A stretch of 64,000 nucleotides of DNA from Metasolibacillus fluoroglycofenilyticus (GTDB taxonomy: Bacteria; Bacillota; Bacilli; Bacillales_A; Planococcaceae). The notes beneath the pieces were generated by a model, which did no database searches, was not told the origin of the DNA, and saw nothing but the letters and a program-made list of their open reading frames with translations. Both the position numbers and the translations under genes were made by a program. Position 1 is the stretch's first letter. Each line of letters begins with the position of its first letter. Of the stretch, positions 17,136 through 25,254 are shown one piece after another. The stretch lies in the NCBI RefSeq assembly GCF_003049645.1, contig NZ_PYWK01000001.1, positions 930,001-994,000 of the forward strand, in the 5' to 3' direction.

Positions 17136-18674
17136 TTGGAATACGTGATCGAAATGCTTGGCATCCGAAAAGAATTCGGTGGCTTCGTAGCGAACAATAA
17201 TATCACCCTCCAATTACAAAAAGGCGAGATTCATGCATTACTTGGTGAGAATGGTGCAGGTAAATCGACTTTAATGAACGTACTTTTTGGACTTTATCAG
17301 CCGGAAGCTGGCGAGATTAAAGTACGTGGAAAATCAGTTAAAATTACAGATCCAAATGTGGCGAACGATTTAGGAATTGGAATGGTTCACCAGCATTTTA
17401 TGTTAGTTGAAAACTTTACTGTAACTGAAAATATTATATTAGGAAGTGAGCCTACAAAAGGCGGTATTGTCAATATTAAAGATGCAGCAAAGAACATTCA
17501 GGCGCTTTCTGAAAAATATGGATTAGATGTTGATCCGTATGCGAAAATTGAAGATATTTCTGTTGGGATGCAGCAACGTGTTGAAATCTTAAAAACATTG
17601 TATCGTGGTGCGGAAATTTTAATTTTCGATGAACCGACAGCTTCATTAACACCACAGGAAATTCATGAGCTAATCCAAATTATGAGACGCTTAATTTCAG
17701 AAGGAAAATCGATTATTTTAATTACGCATAAATTAAAAGAAATCATGGAAGTATCAGACCGCGTTACGGTTATACGTAAAGGTGAAGGAATTGGTACAGT
17801 TGTCACATCTGAAACAAATCCAGACCAATTGGCTGAATTAATGGTTGGTCGTCAAGTTGAGTTTAAAACGGAAAAAATTGCTGCCAACCCGACAGATGAG
17901 GTATTAAGTATACAAGATTTAGTTGTACTAGATTATCGCGGTATTGAAAAAGTTAAGCAGTTAAATTTATCTGTTCGTAAAGGTGAGATTGTTGGTATTG
18001 CAGGGATTGATGGAAATGGTCAGTCTGAGTTGATTGAAGCAATCACAGGTTTACGTAAAATTAAAAGCGGTAAAGTGGTTATGAATGGTCAAGATGTAAC
18101 GAATAAAAAGCCACGAGAAATTACAGAAACTGGTTTGGGGCATATTCCGCAAGATCGTCATAAGCATGGATTAGTGCTTGATTTCACAGTAGGTCATAAC
18201 ATCGCTTTACAAACGTATTACACGGAGCCAATTTCAAAATTCGGCATTATTGATTATAAAAAAATTACGCAAAAAGCAAATCAAGTAATTGAAGAATTCG
18301 ACGTTCGTACAGGTCATGGTGAGGCGACATTAGCACGTGCTTTATCAGGTGGTAACCAGCAAAAAGCTATTATCGGTCGTGAAGTTGACCGCGACCCAGA
18401 ATTGCTTATTGCAGCATTGCCAACACGTGGCTTAGACGTAGGAGCCATCGAGTTTATTCATCGTCGTTTAATTGAGCAGCGCGATAAAGGCAAAGCTGTA
18501 TTGCTCATTTCCTTTGAATTAGACGAGGTAATGAATGTATCAGACCGCATTGCTGTTATTTATGATGGACAAATTGTTGATACATTAAATGCTAATGAAA
18601 CGACTGAGCAAGAGCTTGGCTTATTAATGGCTGGTCAGTCGAAAAAAAAAGCAACGATGAAAGGGGACGAATAA
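17136..18674 (+). CDS. nupO: Nucleoside ABC transporter, duplicated ATPase
   Basis: This ATPase energises the NupPQ nucleoside channel. Two ABC modules lie in one 512-residue chain: module 1 has Walker A GENGAGKST near residue 38 and Walker B ILIFDEPTASLTPQE. Module 2 has a degenerate P-loop, GIDGNGQSE, lacking the Lys, and LPTRGLDVGA in the Walker B region, as usual in this family. TTG 17136 is chosen over GTG 17115 because AAAGGAGTG lies between them. nupP starts 1 base after the stop. Confidence 0.93.
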   Translation: MEYVIEMLGIRKEFGGFVANNNITLQLQKGEIHALLGENGAGKSTLMNVLFGLYQPEAGEIKVRGKSVKITDPNVANDLGIGMVHQHFMLVENFTVTENIILGSEPTKGGIVNIKDAAKNIQALSEKYGLDVDPYAKIEDISVGMQQRVEILKTLYRGAEILIFDEPTASLTPQEIHELIQIMRRLISEGKSIILITHKLKEIMEVSDRVTVIRKGEGIGTVVTSETNPDQLAELMVGRQVEFKTEKIAANPTDEVLSIQDLVVLDYRGIEKVKQLNLSVRKGEIVGIAGIDGNGQSELIEAITGLRKIKSGKVVMNGQDVTNKKPREITETGLGHIPQDRHKHGLVLDFTVGHNIALQTYYTEPISKFGIIDYKKITQKANQVIEEFDVRTGHGEATLARALSGGNQQKAIIGREVDRDPELLIAALPTRGLDVGAIEFIHRRLIEQRDKGKAVLLISFELDEVMNVSDRIAVIYDGQIVDTLNANETTEQELGLLMAGQSKKKATMKGDE

Positions 18675-18675
18675 T

Positions 18676-19722
18676 ATGAGCAATCGCGCAATGAATATTC
18701 TCGTTCCTATAATTTCAGTTATTTTAGGATTAATCGTCGGTGCAATTGTAATGGTTGTCTCCGGCTATGATCCAGTTAAGGGATATACTGCGTTATGGAA
18801 TGGTATTTTTGGAGATGCCTATACGATAGGTGAAACAATTCGGCAAATTACACCGTATTTATTAGCTGGATTAGCGGTTGCCTTCGCATTCCGTACAGGT
18901 TTATTTAATATCGGTGTTGAAGGTCAGTTAATTATGGGATGGACTGCAGCAGCTTATGTCGGCTATGCAGTGCAAGGTTTACCTAAAATTATTCATTTGC
19001 CGTTAGCACTACTTGCAGCAGCAGCAGCAGGAGCTTTTTGGGCATTTATTGCAGGTTACCTAAAAGCACGCTTTAGTGTGCATGAGGTTATCGTAACGAT
19101 TATGCTGAACTATACAGCACTTCATATTACGAATGCATTAATTAAATATTGGTCAGGTAGTGACCGTACAGAGCGTATTGCTGATTCAGCATCATTGCGT
19201 TCGCCTTGGTTAGAGGGTTTAACAGATTACTCGCGTTTACACTGGGGTATTATTGTTGCGTTAATCATGGTATTTGTCATGTGGTTCTTATTAGAGCGTA
19301 CGACACGCGGCTTTGAGTTAAAGGCAGTTGGCTTTAACCAAAATGCGGCTGAATATGCAGGGATGAGTGTAAAGAAAAATGTTATTTTAGCAATGACAAT
19401 TTCAGGCGTATTTGCAGGTTTAGGTGGAGCGATGGAGGCACTCGGTACATTTGGTTATGTATCGGTGAAAGGTGGCTTTACAGGTATCGGTTTTGATGGC
19501 ATCGCGGTTGCATTACTTGGTGCAAATACACCACTTGGAGTAGTTTTCGGTGCTTCTTTATTCGGTTCGTTAAAATTCGGTGCATTAAATATGCCGAGTG
19601 CTGCAGGGATTCCTTTAGAAATCGTATCGATTATTATTGCATTAATTATTTTCTTCGTAGCTTCAGGCTATGTAATTCGCATTGCGTTAGAAAAATTCGG
19701 AAAGAAAAAGGAGGGCAAATAA
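18676..19722 (+). CDS. nupP: Nucleoside ABC transporter permease P
   Basis: This is one of two membrane subunits of the importer. The 348-residue protein is strongly hydrophobic with eight or more predicted helices. It carries branched-chain/ribose-type permease motifs, FRTGLFNIGVEGQLIMG near residue 73 and AVGFNQNAAEYAGMSV near residue 216. Overlapping spacing with nupO and nupQ (1 base either side) shows one transcription unit. Confidence 0.92.
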   Translation: MSNRAMNILVPIISVILGLIVGAIVMVVSGYDPVKGYTALWNGIFGDAYTIGETIRQITPYLLAGLAVAFAFRTGLFNIGVEGQLIMGWTAAAYVGYAVQGLPKIIHLPLALLAAAAAGAFWAFIAGYLKARFSVHEVIVTIMLNYTALHITNALIKYWSGSDRTERIADSASLRSPWLEGLTDYSRLHWGIIVALIMVFVMWFLLERTTRGFELKAVGFNQNAAEYAGMSVKKNVILAMTISGVFAGLGGAMEALGTFGYVSVKGGFTGIGFDGIAVALLGANTPLGVVFGASLFGSLKFGALNMPSAAGIPLEIVSIIIALIIFFVASGYVIRIALEKFGKKKEGK

Positions 19723-19723
19723 T

Positions 19724-20686
19724 ATGAGCTTTTTAGACGTCTTATATTTTATCGTCCCTTCTGCTATATTTTACGCAGCACCTTTAATTTTAGCGGCTAT
19801 TGGCGGCGTTTTCTCTGAGCGATCTGGTGTTGTTAATATCGGTATTGAAGGTATTATGGTTATCGGTGCTTTTGTAGGGATTGTTTTTAACTTATTTACT
19901 TACGAAACATTAGGTAATTTTACACCATGGGCAGCCCTTTTAATGGCGATGGTAGTCGGTGCGATTTTCTCGTTATTATTAGCGGTAGCAGCGATTTCAT
20001 TCCGCGCTGACCAAACGGTAACTGGGGTAGCATTAAACTTACTTGGAATTGCGGTTGCATTATTCTCTGTAAAAATGATTTTTGAAGGAAGAGGACAAAC
20101 AGATTTCATTTCAAAGCGTTTTGCTCGTTTTGATATACCAGTGTTATCAGACATTCCTTTTATAGGACGACTTTTATTCCATGATGTATATGGCACATCT
20201 ATTTTAGCAATTGCAGTAGCCATATTTGCCTGGTTTGTTATTTTTAAAACACCATTTGGATTACGTTTACGCGCAGTTGGTGAGCATCCAATGGCAGCCG
20301 ACACAATGGGGATTAATGTAACAAAAATGCGCTACATTGCCGTAATGATTTCAGGTGGACTTGCTGGTATTGGTGGTGCGATTTATGCACAGACGATTAC
20401 TAATGACTTTGGACATGCAACGATTAATGGACAAGGCTTCATGGCAATTGCCGCAATGATTTTCGGAAAATGGCATCCAATTGGTGCAATGGGCGCAGCG
20501 CTATTCTTCGGTTTAGCTCAGGCGTTATCTATTGCGGGTGGCTCGATTCCATATGTAAAAGAAATTCCACCAGTATTTTTAACGATTTTACCTTACGTGT
20601 TAACAATTTTAGCGCTGGCAGGATTTATCGGTAAAGCGAGTGCACCGAAAGCAAGCGGTCAACCATATATTAAAGGTAAGCGATGA
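19724..20686 (+). CDS. nupQ: Nucleoside ABC transporter permease Q
   Basis: This is the second membrane subunit, 320 residues. It carries the sister motifs SERSGVVNIGIEGIMVIGAF near residue 31 and RAVGEHPMAADTMGINV near residue 182, followed by ISGGLAGIGGAIYAQ. The SD GGAGGG overlaps the nupP end. It is the last gene of the unit, followed by a family T terminator. Confidence 0.92.
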   Translation: MSFLDVLYFIVPSAIFYAAPLILAAIGGVFSERSGVVNIGIEGIMVIGAFVGIVFNLFTYETLGNFTPWAALLMAMVVGAIFSLLLAVAAISFRADQTVTGVALNLLGIAVALFSVKMIFEGRGQTDFISKRFARFDIPVLSDIPFIGRLLFHDVYGTSILAIAVAIFAWFVIFKTPFGLRLRAVGEHPMAADTMGINVTKMRYIAVMISGGLAGIGGAIYAQTITNDFGHATINGQGFMAIAAMIFGKWHPIGAMGAALFFGLAQALSIAGGSIPYVKEIPPVFLTILPYVLTILALAGFIGKASAPKASGQPYIKGKR

Positions 20687-20689
20687 GAG

Positions 20690-20732
20690 AGGCGTCAAAA
20701 AGCAGTGCTGAGGCACTGCTTTTTGGACGTTT
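20690..20732 (+). terminator. Family T terminator after nupQ
   Basis: GGCGTCAAAAAGCAGTGC pairs with GCACTGCTTTTTGGACG around a GA loop. This is the most regular member of the family. Confidence 0.8.
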
Positions 20733-20768
20733 CGAGTATGTTTCATGTAAAGTGCTAACTGTTTAAAA

Positions 20769-20855
20769 GAGGTGCCCAAAAGCAGTGCATTGCCTGCTTT
20801 GAAGACGCATTCGATGATGTTACATCAAATATTAGTCGAGGCGTAATTGATTTAG
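20769..20855 (+). repeat. Decayed family T unit followed by family B-like end (B7)
   Basis: AGGTGCCCAAAAGCAGTGC...TGCTTTGAAGACGC looks like a mutated copy of the preceding terminator. GTCGAGGCGTAATTGATTTA at 20834-20853 is the family B end. There is no gene here. Confidence 0.5.
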
Positions 20856-20958
20856 CATATTTTTCCCGCAATAATACCATACTAAATAATAAGTTTGTAT
20901 CGCAGCAGTATAAGCGTGTTATAGTAGGAATAAAGCATTACTTTAGGGAGGGTTTTTT

Positions 20959-22239
20959 TTGTTTTCAACTACACAACTAGCGAAGGGCGTTTCGCTACAT
21001 ATTCGACAAACAACGCAGTTCAAAACAGTGAATTTTTCAATAAAATGGCGTGCCGCATTAACGGAAAAAGATGCCGCCCACCGCACTGTATTAACGAATG
21101 TTTTGCAACATAGCAATGAGAAATTTACAACATCGGCAGCTTATCGTAGCTATTTGGATGATTTATTCGGTACGGTGCTCTATTTCGACACGTCAAAACG
21201 TGGTAATGAGCATACGGTGTTAATGAATGTTGAAACGGTAAACGACCAATATTTAGCAAAGAGCAATGTGTTAAATGAAGTGCTTGAGCTATTGCACACA
21301 GCTATTTTTAAGCCAAATCTCGAAAATGGTGCATTTGTAGCATCCATTGTAGAGCGTGAAAAAGATATGGTCATGCAACGTATTCATTCTGTTTTTGATG
21401 ATAAAACACGCTATGCACAGCAAAGAATAACGCAAATTATGCGACCTAATCATGCCGCATCTATTTCTGCAAATGGAACGATTGAAACTGTCGCCGCGAT
21501 AACGCCACAATCTTTGATGGAAGCGTATACACATATGATTAATCACGATATGATTGATATTTATGTTGTAGGAGATGTAGATGAAAATGCGATAATTAAA
21601 AAACTACGTCAAATGCTACCATTTGCGAGTCGTGAGCATTACGAGAAAGAAATGCTTGTTCCAATCAACCAGCCGGGGGATAGCTATACGAAAGAGCAGC
21701 AGGAAATGAAGCAAGGTAAGCTGCATATTGGTTATAGCACACCTGTCCTATTCGGTGATGCAGATTTTCCAAAAATGCAGATTTTTAATGGTATTTTCGG
21801 CGGTTATGCACATTCGAAGCTATTTATGAATGTACGTGAGCGTGAAAGCCTTGCATACTATGCTTCAAGCTCTTATGCTTCTCATTATGGCTTGATTTTT
21901 GTCGTTTCAGGCATTGAACCAAGCAATGAGCAAAAGGCTATTGAAGTAATTGATGAGCAGCTAGTAGCCCTACAAAAAGGCGAAATAACGGATTTGGAAT
22001 TGGCACAGACAAAAGCAATGCTCATTAACCAATTAAAAGAAGCATTAGATTCTGCACGTGGTCAAATTGAAATTTACGATCAGTACAAAAATTTAGCTAC
22101 GGCATTTTCAGTAGAAGAATGGACTAAAAACTGGCAGCAAGTAACGAAGGAAGATGTGCAGCAAATGTCCTTAAAAGTAAAACGCGAGTCCATTTATTTC
22201 CTGTGTGGTAAGGAGGAGCAGAGAGATGCAAGCAATTGA
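20959..22239 (+). CDS. ymfF: M16-like peptidase homologue without zinc motif (YmfF-like)
   Basis: This is a 426-residue member of the insulinase superfamily. The N-terminal half has no HxxEH; the corresponding region reads VLTNVLQHSNEKF, so it is predicted to be catalytically inactive. The C-terminal half keeps the partner-type motif FGGYAHSKLFMNVRERESLAYYASSSYA. The TTG start has AGGGAGGG 6-7 bases upstream. ymfH starts inside its last 14 bases. Two-subunit M16 enzymes with one active and one inactive chain are known, so a YmfF-YmfH complex is likely. Confidence 0.85.
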   Translation: MFSTTQLAKGVSLHIRQTTQFKTVNFSIKWRAALTEKDAAHRTVLTNVLQHSNEKFTTSAAYRSYLDDLFGTVLYFDTSKRGNEHTVLMNVETVNDQYLAKSNVLNEVLELLHTAIFKPNLENGAFVASIVEREKDMVMQRIHSVFDDKTRYAQQRITQIMRPNHAASISANGTIETVAAITPQSLMEAYTHMINHDMIDIYVVGDVDENAIIKKLRQMLPFASREHYEKEMLVPINQPGDSYTKEQQEMKQGKLHIGYSTPVLFGDADFPKMQIFNGIFGGYAHSKLFMNVRERESLAYYASSSYASHYGLIFVVSGIEPSNEQKAIEVIDEQLVALQKGEITDLELAQTKAMLINQLKEALDSARGQIEIYDQYKNLATAFSVEEWTKNWQQVTKEDVQQMSLKVKRESIYFLCGKEEQRDASN

Positions 22240-23527
22240 ATTTAAACAGTTAGATGAGACACTTTATTATAAGCAGCTCGATAATGGCTTAGATGTTTAT
22301 ATTTTGCCGAAAAAGGGCTTTTCAAAGGCTTTTGTGACGTTTACAACAAAATACGGCTCTATTGATCGCTCGTTCGTACCGATTGGTGAAACGGAGCCGA
22401 TTATTGTGCCAGATGGTATTGCTCATTTTTTAGAGCATAAAATGTTTGAAAAAGAAGATGGTGATGTTTTTCAGAAGTTTAGCGAAGTAGGCGCACAGGC
22501 GAATGCCTTTACTTCGTTTACACGTACATCCTATTTGTTTTCTGCAACTGAGCATATCCATAAAAGCACTGAAACATTGCTTGATTTTGTGCAGGAGCCC
22601 TATTTTACAGAGGAAACGGTTAATAAAGAAAAAGGCATTATCGGTCAAGAAATTACGATGTATGATGATTTACCAGATTGGCGCCTATATTTCGGAACGA
22701 TTGAAAATATGTATCATCAACACCCTGTGAAAATAGATATTGCCGGTACAATTGAATCGATTAACGATATTACAGCAGAGCATTTATACACTTGCTATAA
22801 TACGTTTTATCATCCATCAAATATGCTGTTATTTGTCATTGGTGCTGTGGACCCGCAAGAAATGATGGCGGTAATTGAAGAAAATCAAAGTCGCAAAACG
22901 TTCCCAGAGCCGACACCTTTAACACGCATTTTCGAGGAGGAACCGGCAACTGTGGCAGTGCAAGAGCGGGTACTTCAGATGGATGTGCAAAAGCCAAAAG
23001 TATATTTCGGCTTAAAAGCAAAGCAAACGGATTTGTCAGGTGAACAAATGCTAAAGCATGAGCTTGCTGTACAAATTGGTTTAGAATGCTTATTTGGCCG
23101 CGCCTCTGATTTTTATACAAAAATTTATGAGGAGGGCTTGATTGATGAAACTTATTCTTATGACTTCATGCTAGAAAAGGGCTATGGCTTTGCTTTAATT
23201 GGTTCAGATACGCCAAAGCATGAGGCGCTTGTTAATGTAATTAAAGAACGCCTCGCAGAAGCAGAGCAGCAAGTATTATTTACTACGACGGATGTTGAGC
23301 GCATTAAACGTAAAAAAATCGGCTTTTTCCTACGTGCGTTAAACTCTGTTGAATTTATTGCGAATCAATTTACACGCTATAAATTTAACGAGATGAATTT
23401 ATTTGACGTTGTACCAATGCTTGAAACGATTACGGTAGAGGACATTGTCGAAGCCTTCAAAACAATTCAGGGTGAGGAGCAGCAAACCGTATTTAAAATT
23501 TTACCGATGAGCGAGCGTAAAGAATGA
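22226..23527 (+). CDS. ymfH: M16 family zinc peptidase (YmfH-like)
   Basis: The 433-residue protein carries the inverted zinc motif HFLEH in PDGIAHFLEHKMFEKEDGDVF near residue 71, with NAFTSFTRTSYLFSATEH downstream. It is the likely active partner of the preceding gene. ATG 22226 with AAGGAGGA is chosen over GTG 22205. It overlaps ymfF by 14 bases and ymfI by 4, so all three are translationally coupled. The substrate is unknown. Confidence 0.87.
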   Translation: MQAIEFKQLDETLYYKQLDNGLDVYILPKKGFSKAFVTFTTKYGSIDRSFVPIGETEPIIVPDGIAHFLEHKMFEKEDGDVFQKFSEVGAQANAFTSFTRTSYLFSATEHIHKSTETLLDFVQEPYFTEETVNKEKGIIGQEITMYDDLPDWRLYFGTIENMYHQHPVKIDIAGTIESINDITAEHLYTCYNTFYHPSNMLLFVIGAVDPQEMMAVIEENQSRKTFPEPTPLTRIFEEEPATVAVQERVLQMDVQKPKVYFGLKAKQTDLSGEQMLKHELAVQIGLECLFGRASDFYTKIYEEGLIDETYSYDFMLEKGYGFALIGSDTPKHEALVNVIKERLAEAEQQVLFTTTDVERIKRKKIGFFLRALNSVEFIANQFTRYKFNEMNLFDVVPMLETITVEDIVEAFKTIQGEEQQTVFKILPMSERKE

Positions 23528-24246
23528 AAAAATACGCGTTAGTTTGCGGTGCCTCGGGTGAAATTGGTACAGCAATTTGCCAGCATCTAGCGCAGCAAGG
23601 CTGGTCGTTATACGTGCATTACGCCTCTAAACCAACGACGGAATTAGTGGGAAAATTATCAGCAGCCTTCCCGCAGCAGGAATTTTTTAGTGTACAGGCA
23701 GATTTTACTTGTCCAGAAGCTGCAAGCCGCTTAGCAAAACAAATTTTTACGCTACAGGCAATTGTTTTTGCGAATGGGCATGCGTCCTACGGCTTGCTTG
23801 AAGATATAGCAGCCACTGACATGCAGACATTATGGCAAGTTCATATGCAAACACCGATGCTAATTTTACAGCAACTTGCTGCAAAATTACGCACTCATTC
23901 TGTGAGCTATGTAATTTTTATCGGCTCAATTTGGGGTGCGGCAGGTGCGGCAGGCGAAGTTGTTTATTCGGCTGTCAAAGGTGCACAACATAGCTTTGTC
24001 AAGGCATATGCACAGGAGGTAGCTTATAATGGTATTCGAGTAAATGCGCTTGCTCCAGGCTTTATCGCGACAAAAATGAATAGTCATATCGATGAATTAG
24101 AGCGTAAGCAAATTATTAGTGAAATACCATTGCAGCAACTTGGCACAGTAGAAGATGTTGCGCGTCTCTGTGCTTTTTATGTCAGCGGGCAAGCCGATTA
24201 TGTAACAGGTCAAATTATACATTTGAATGGCGGCTGGTATATCTGA
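23524..24246 (+). CDS. ymfI: SDR family NAD(P)-dependent oxidoreductase (YmfI-like)
   Basis: This is a classical short-chain dehydrogenase/reductase of 240 residues. The NADP motif is CGASGEIGTAI near residue 9, the structural motif is FANGHASYG, and the catalytic Ser-Tyr-Lys is in FIGSIWGAAGAAGEVVYSAVKGA near residues 139-156. RVNALAPGFIATKMN and TGQIIHLNGGW follow. It resembles FabG, but the position in the ymfFHI cluster identifies the YmfI subgroup, whose substrate is not settled. Confidence 0.87.
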   Translation: MKKYALVCGASGEIGTAICQHLAQQGWSLYVHYASKPTTELVGKLSAAFPQQEFFSVQADFTCPEAASRLAKQIFTLQAIVFANGHASYGLLEDIAATDMQTLWQVHMQTPMLILQQLAAKLRTHSVSYVIFIGSIWGAAGAAGEVVYSAVKGAQHSFVKAYAQEVAYNGIRVNALAPGFIATKMNSHIDELERKQIISEIPLQQLGTVEDVARLCAFYVSGQADYVTGQIIHLNGGWYI

Positions 24247-24261
24247 CTGTATAATAAAATG

Positions 24262-24294
24262 CTCCTTTGCAAATACTAATTGTGCAAAGGAGGC
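24262..24294 (+). promoter_or_regulatory. Hairpin burying the ymfJ Shine-Dalgarno
   Basis: CTCCTTTGCA pairs perfectly with TGCAAAGGAG (10 bp, 11-base loop). The right arm is the SD of the next gene, so initiation could be masked when the RNA folds. There is no T-run, so it is not an ordinary terminator. Confidence 0.6.
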
Positions 24295-24302
24295 GAAAAT
24301 GA

Positions 24303-24560
24303 ATGAGTATTTTAGAAAACTGGCAGCAATGGACATCATTTTTAGGCGCTCAAGTGGACGATGCAAAGGACAGCGGTATGCCAAATAAAATAATTGAAAA
24401 AGCTGCTGTACAAATTGGCAATTACTTAGCGGAAAATGTAGATCCAAAAAACGAGCAAGAGCGTGTTCTTTCGGATTTATGGTCAGTAGCAGAATCCGAT
24501 GAAAAAAAGGCGTTAGCTAGCTGTCTCATTAAGCTTGTACAAAATAACAGAGTGCAATAA
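24303..24560 (+). CDS. ymfJ: DUF3243 family protein (YmfJ-like)
   Basis: The 85-residue soluble protein begins MSILENWQQWTSFLGAQVDDAK and ends with WSVAESDEKKALASCLIKLVQ, the DUF3243 pattern seen beside ymfI and ymfK in Bacillales. No catalytic motif is visible and the function is unknown. Its SD lies in a hairpin. An overlapping ATG at 24299 opens a different frame and was not used. Confidence 0.82.
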   Translation: MSILENWQQWTSFLGAQVDDAKDSGMPNKIIEKAAVQIGNYLAENVDPKNEQERVLSDLWSVAESDEKKALASCLIKLVQNNRVQ

Positions 24561-24572
24561 GGCGAAATTTGG

Positions 24573-24632
24573 GGTTGTCTGAAAAGCATGCATATGCACC
24601 GCTTTTCAGATAACTTTTCTTGTTTTTTTAGA
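24573..24632 (+). terminator. Family T terminator after ymfJ
   Basis: GTTGTCTGAAAAGC and GCTTTTCAGATAAC enclose ATGCATATGCACC. A long T-rich tail follows. Confidence 0.75.
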
Positions 24633-24798
24633 TAGCCTTTATTTGTTGAATTTCCTATATTTAACTTAACGCGGTGAATTATTTTTGTACCGAAAGCAAG
24701 GCGCTAGGTACAGAACTTTCCCATCTCAATAGTTGGCGAAATTAACTATACATTAGAGCTATTTCAACGAATGTTTAATCACTTCGTTGATAATGAGG

Positions 24799-24858
24799 GA
24801 CTCAGTCTAAAAACCTCGTATCCTGCGATAACGACTGGGTGACCAACGTCTATGTTAG
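24799..24858 (+). repeat. Family C repeat
   Basis: ACTCAGTC (24800-24807) pairs with GACTGGGT (24833-24840); between them is CTCGTATCCTGCGATAAC and after them TGACCAAC. The same layout occurs at 59862-59945 and, inverted, within 45-115. It lies in the 694-base ymfJ-ymfK gap, which holds no gene. Confidence 0.65.
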
Positions 24859-24917
24859 CCATACTTGCGTTGGATGTCACAGGGCGTGAGGATTTTAACT
24901 TAATTTCCACTAAATAG

Positions 24918-24962
24918 TTGGAAAAAATCTGGACGTAATTACGCCTCTACGTAATTGATTTT
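24918..24962 (+). repeat. Family B repeat core, copy B2
   Basis: GAAAAAATCTGGACG is followed by the near-palindrome TAATTACGCCTCTACGTAATTG. Confidence 0.65.
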
Positions 24963-25135
24963 ACATAAAGATTTACTGCTACGGTAATGCCAAATAAATT
25001 GTCATTATCCTCGTCGCAGGAAACATTGCTACTGCGGTAGTCACAATGAATTGTCACTGTCCCCCGTCGTAAATATTCATCGCAAAAATAGTGCTCCTGC
25101 GATTAATTGTCGTAGAAAATAATGCTGAATTAAAA
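24963..25135. repeat. Degenerate tandem units downstream of B2
   Basis: Units containing TGCTNCTGCGRT...CGTCGCAGGAAACAT recur three or four times with variable spacing. They resemble 6450-6516. No open frame was recognised. Confidence 0.5.
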
Positions 25136-25254
25136 TAAAAAAGTGAAATATAGAAAGAAAAGCATAGTTTCTAACTTTTCATACGTTGTAAAATCAGCTA
25201 TGATGGAACTTATAGAGTAATTTTACGTTTCTATAATGAAAGGGACGGATTTTG

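Noticed and set aside
24963..25135. CRISPR array
   Set aside because: Units are degenerate, of uneven length and without constant repeats and spacers; no cas genes are near.
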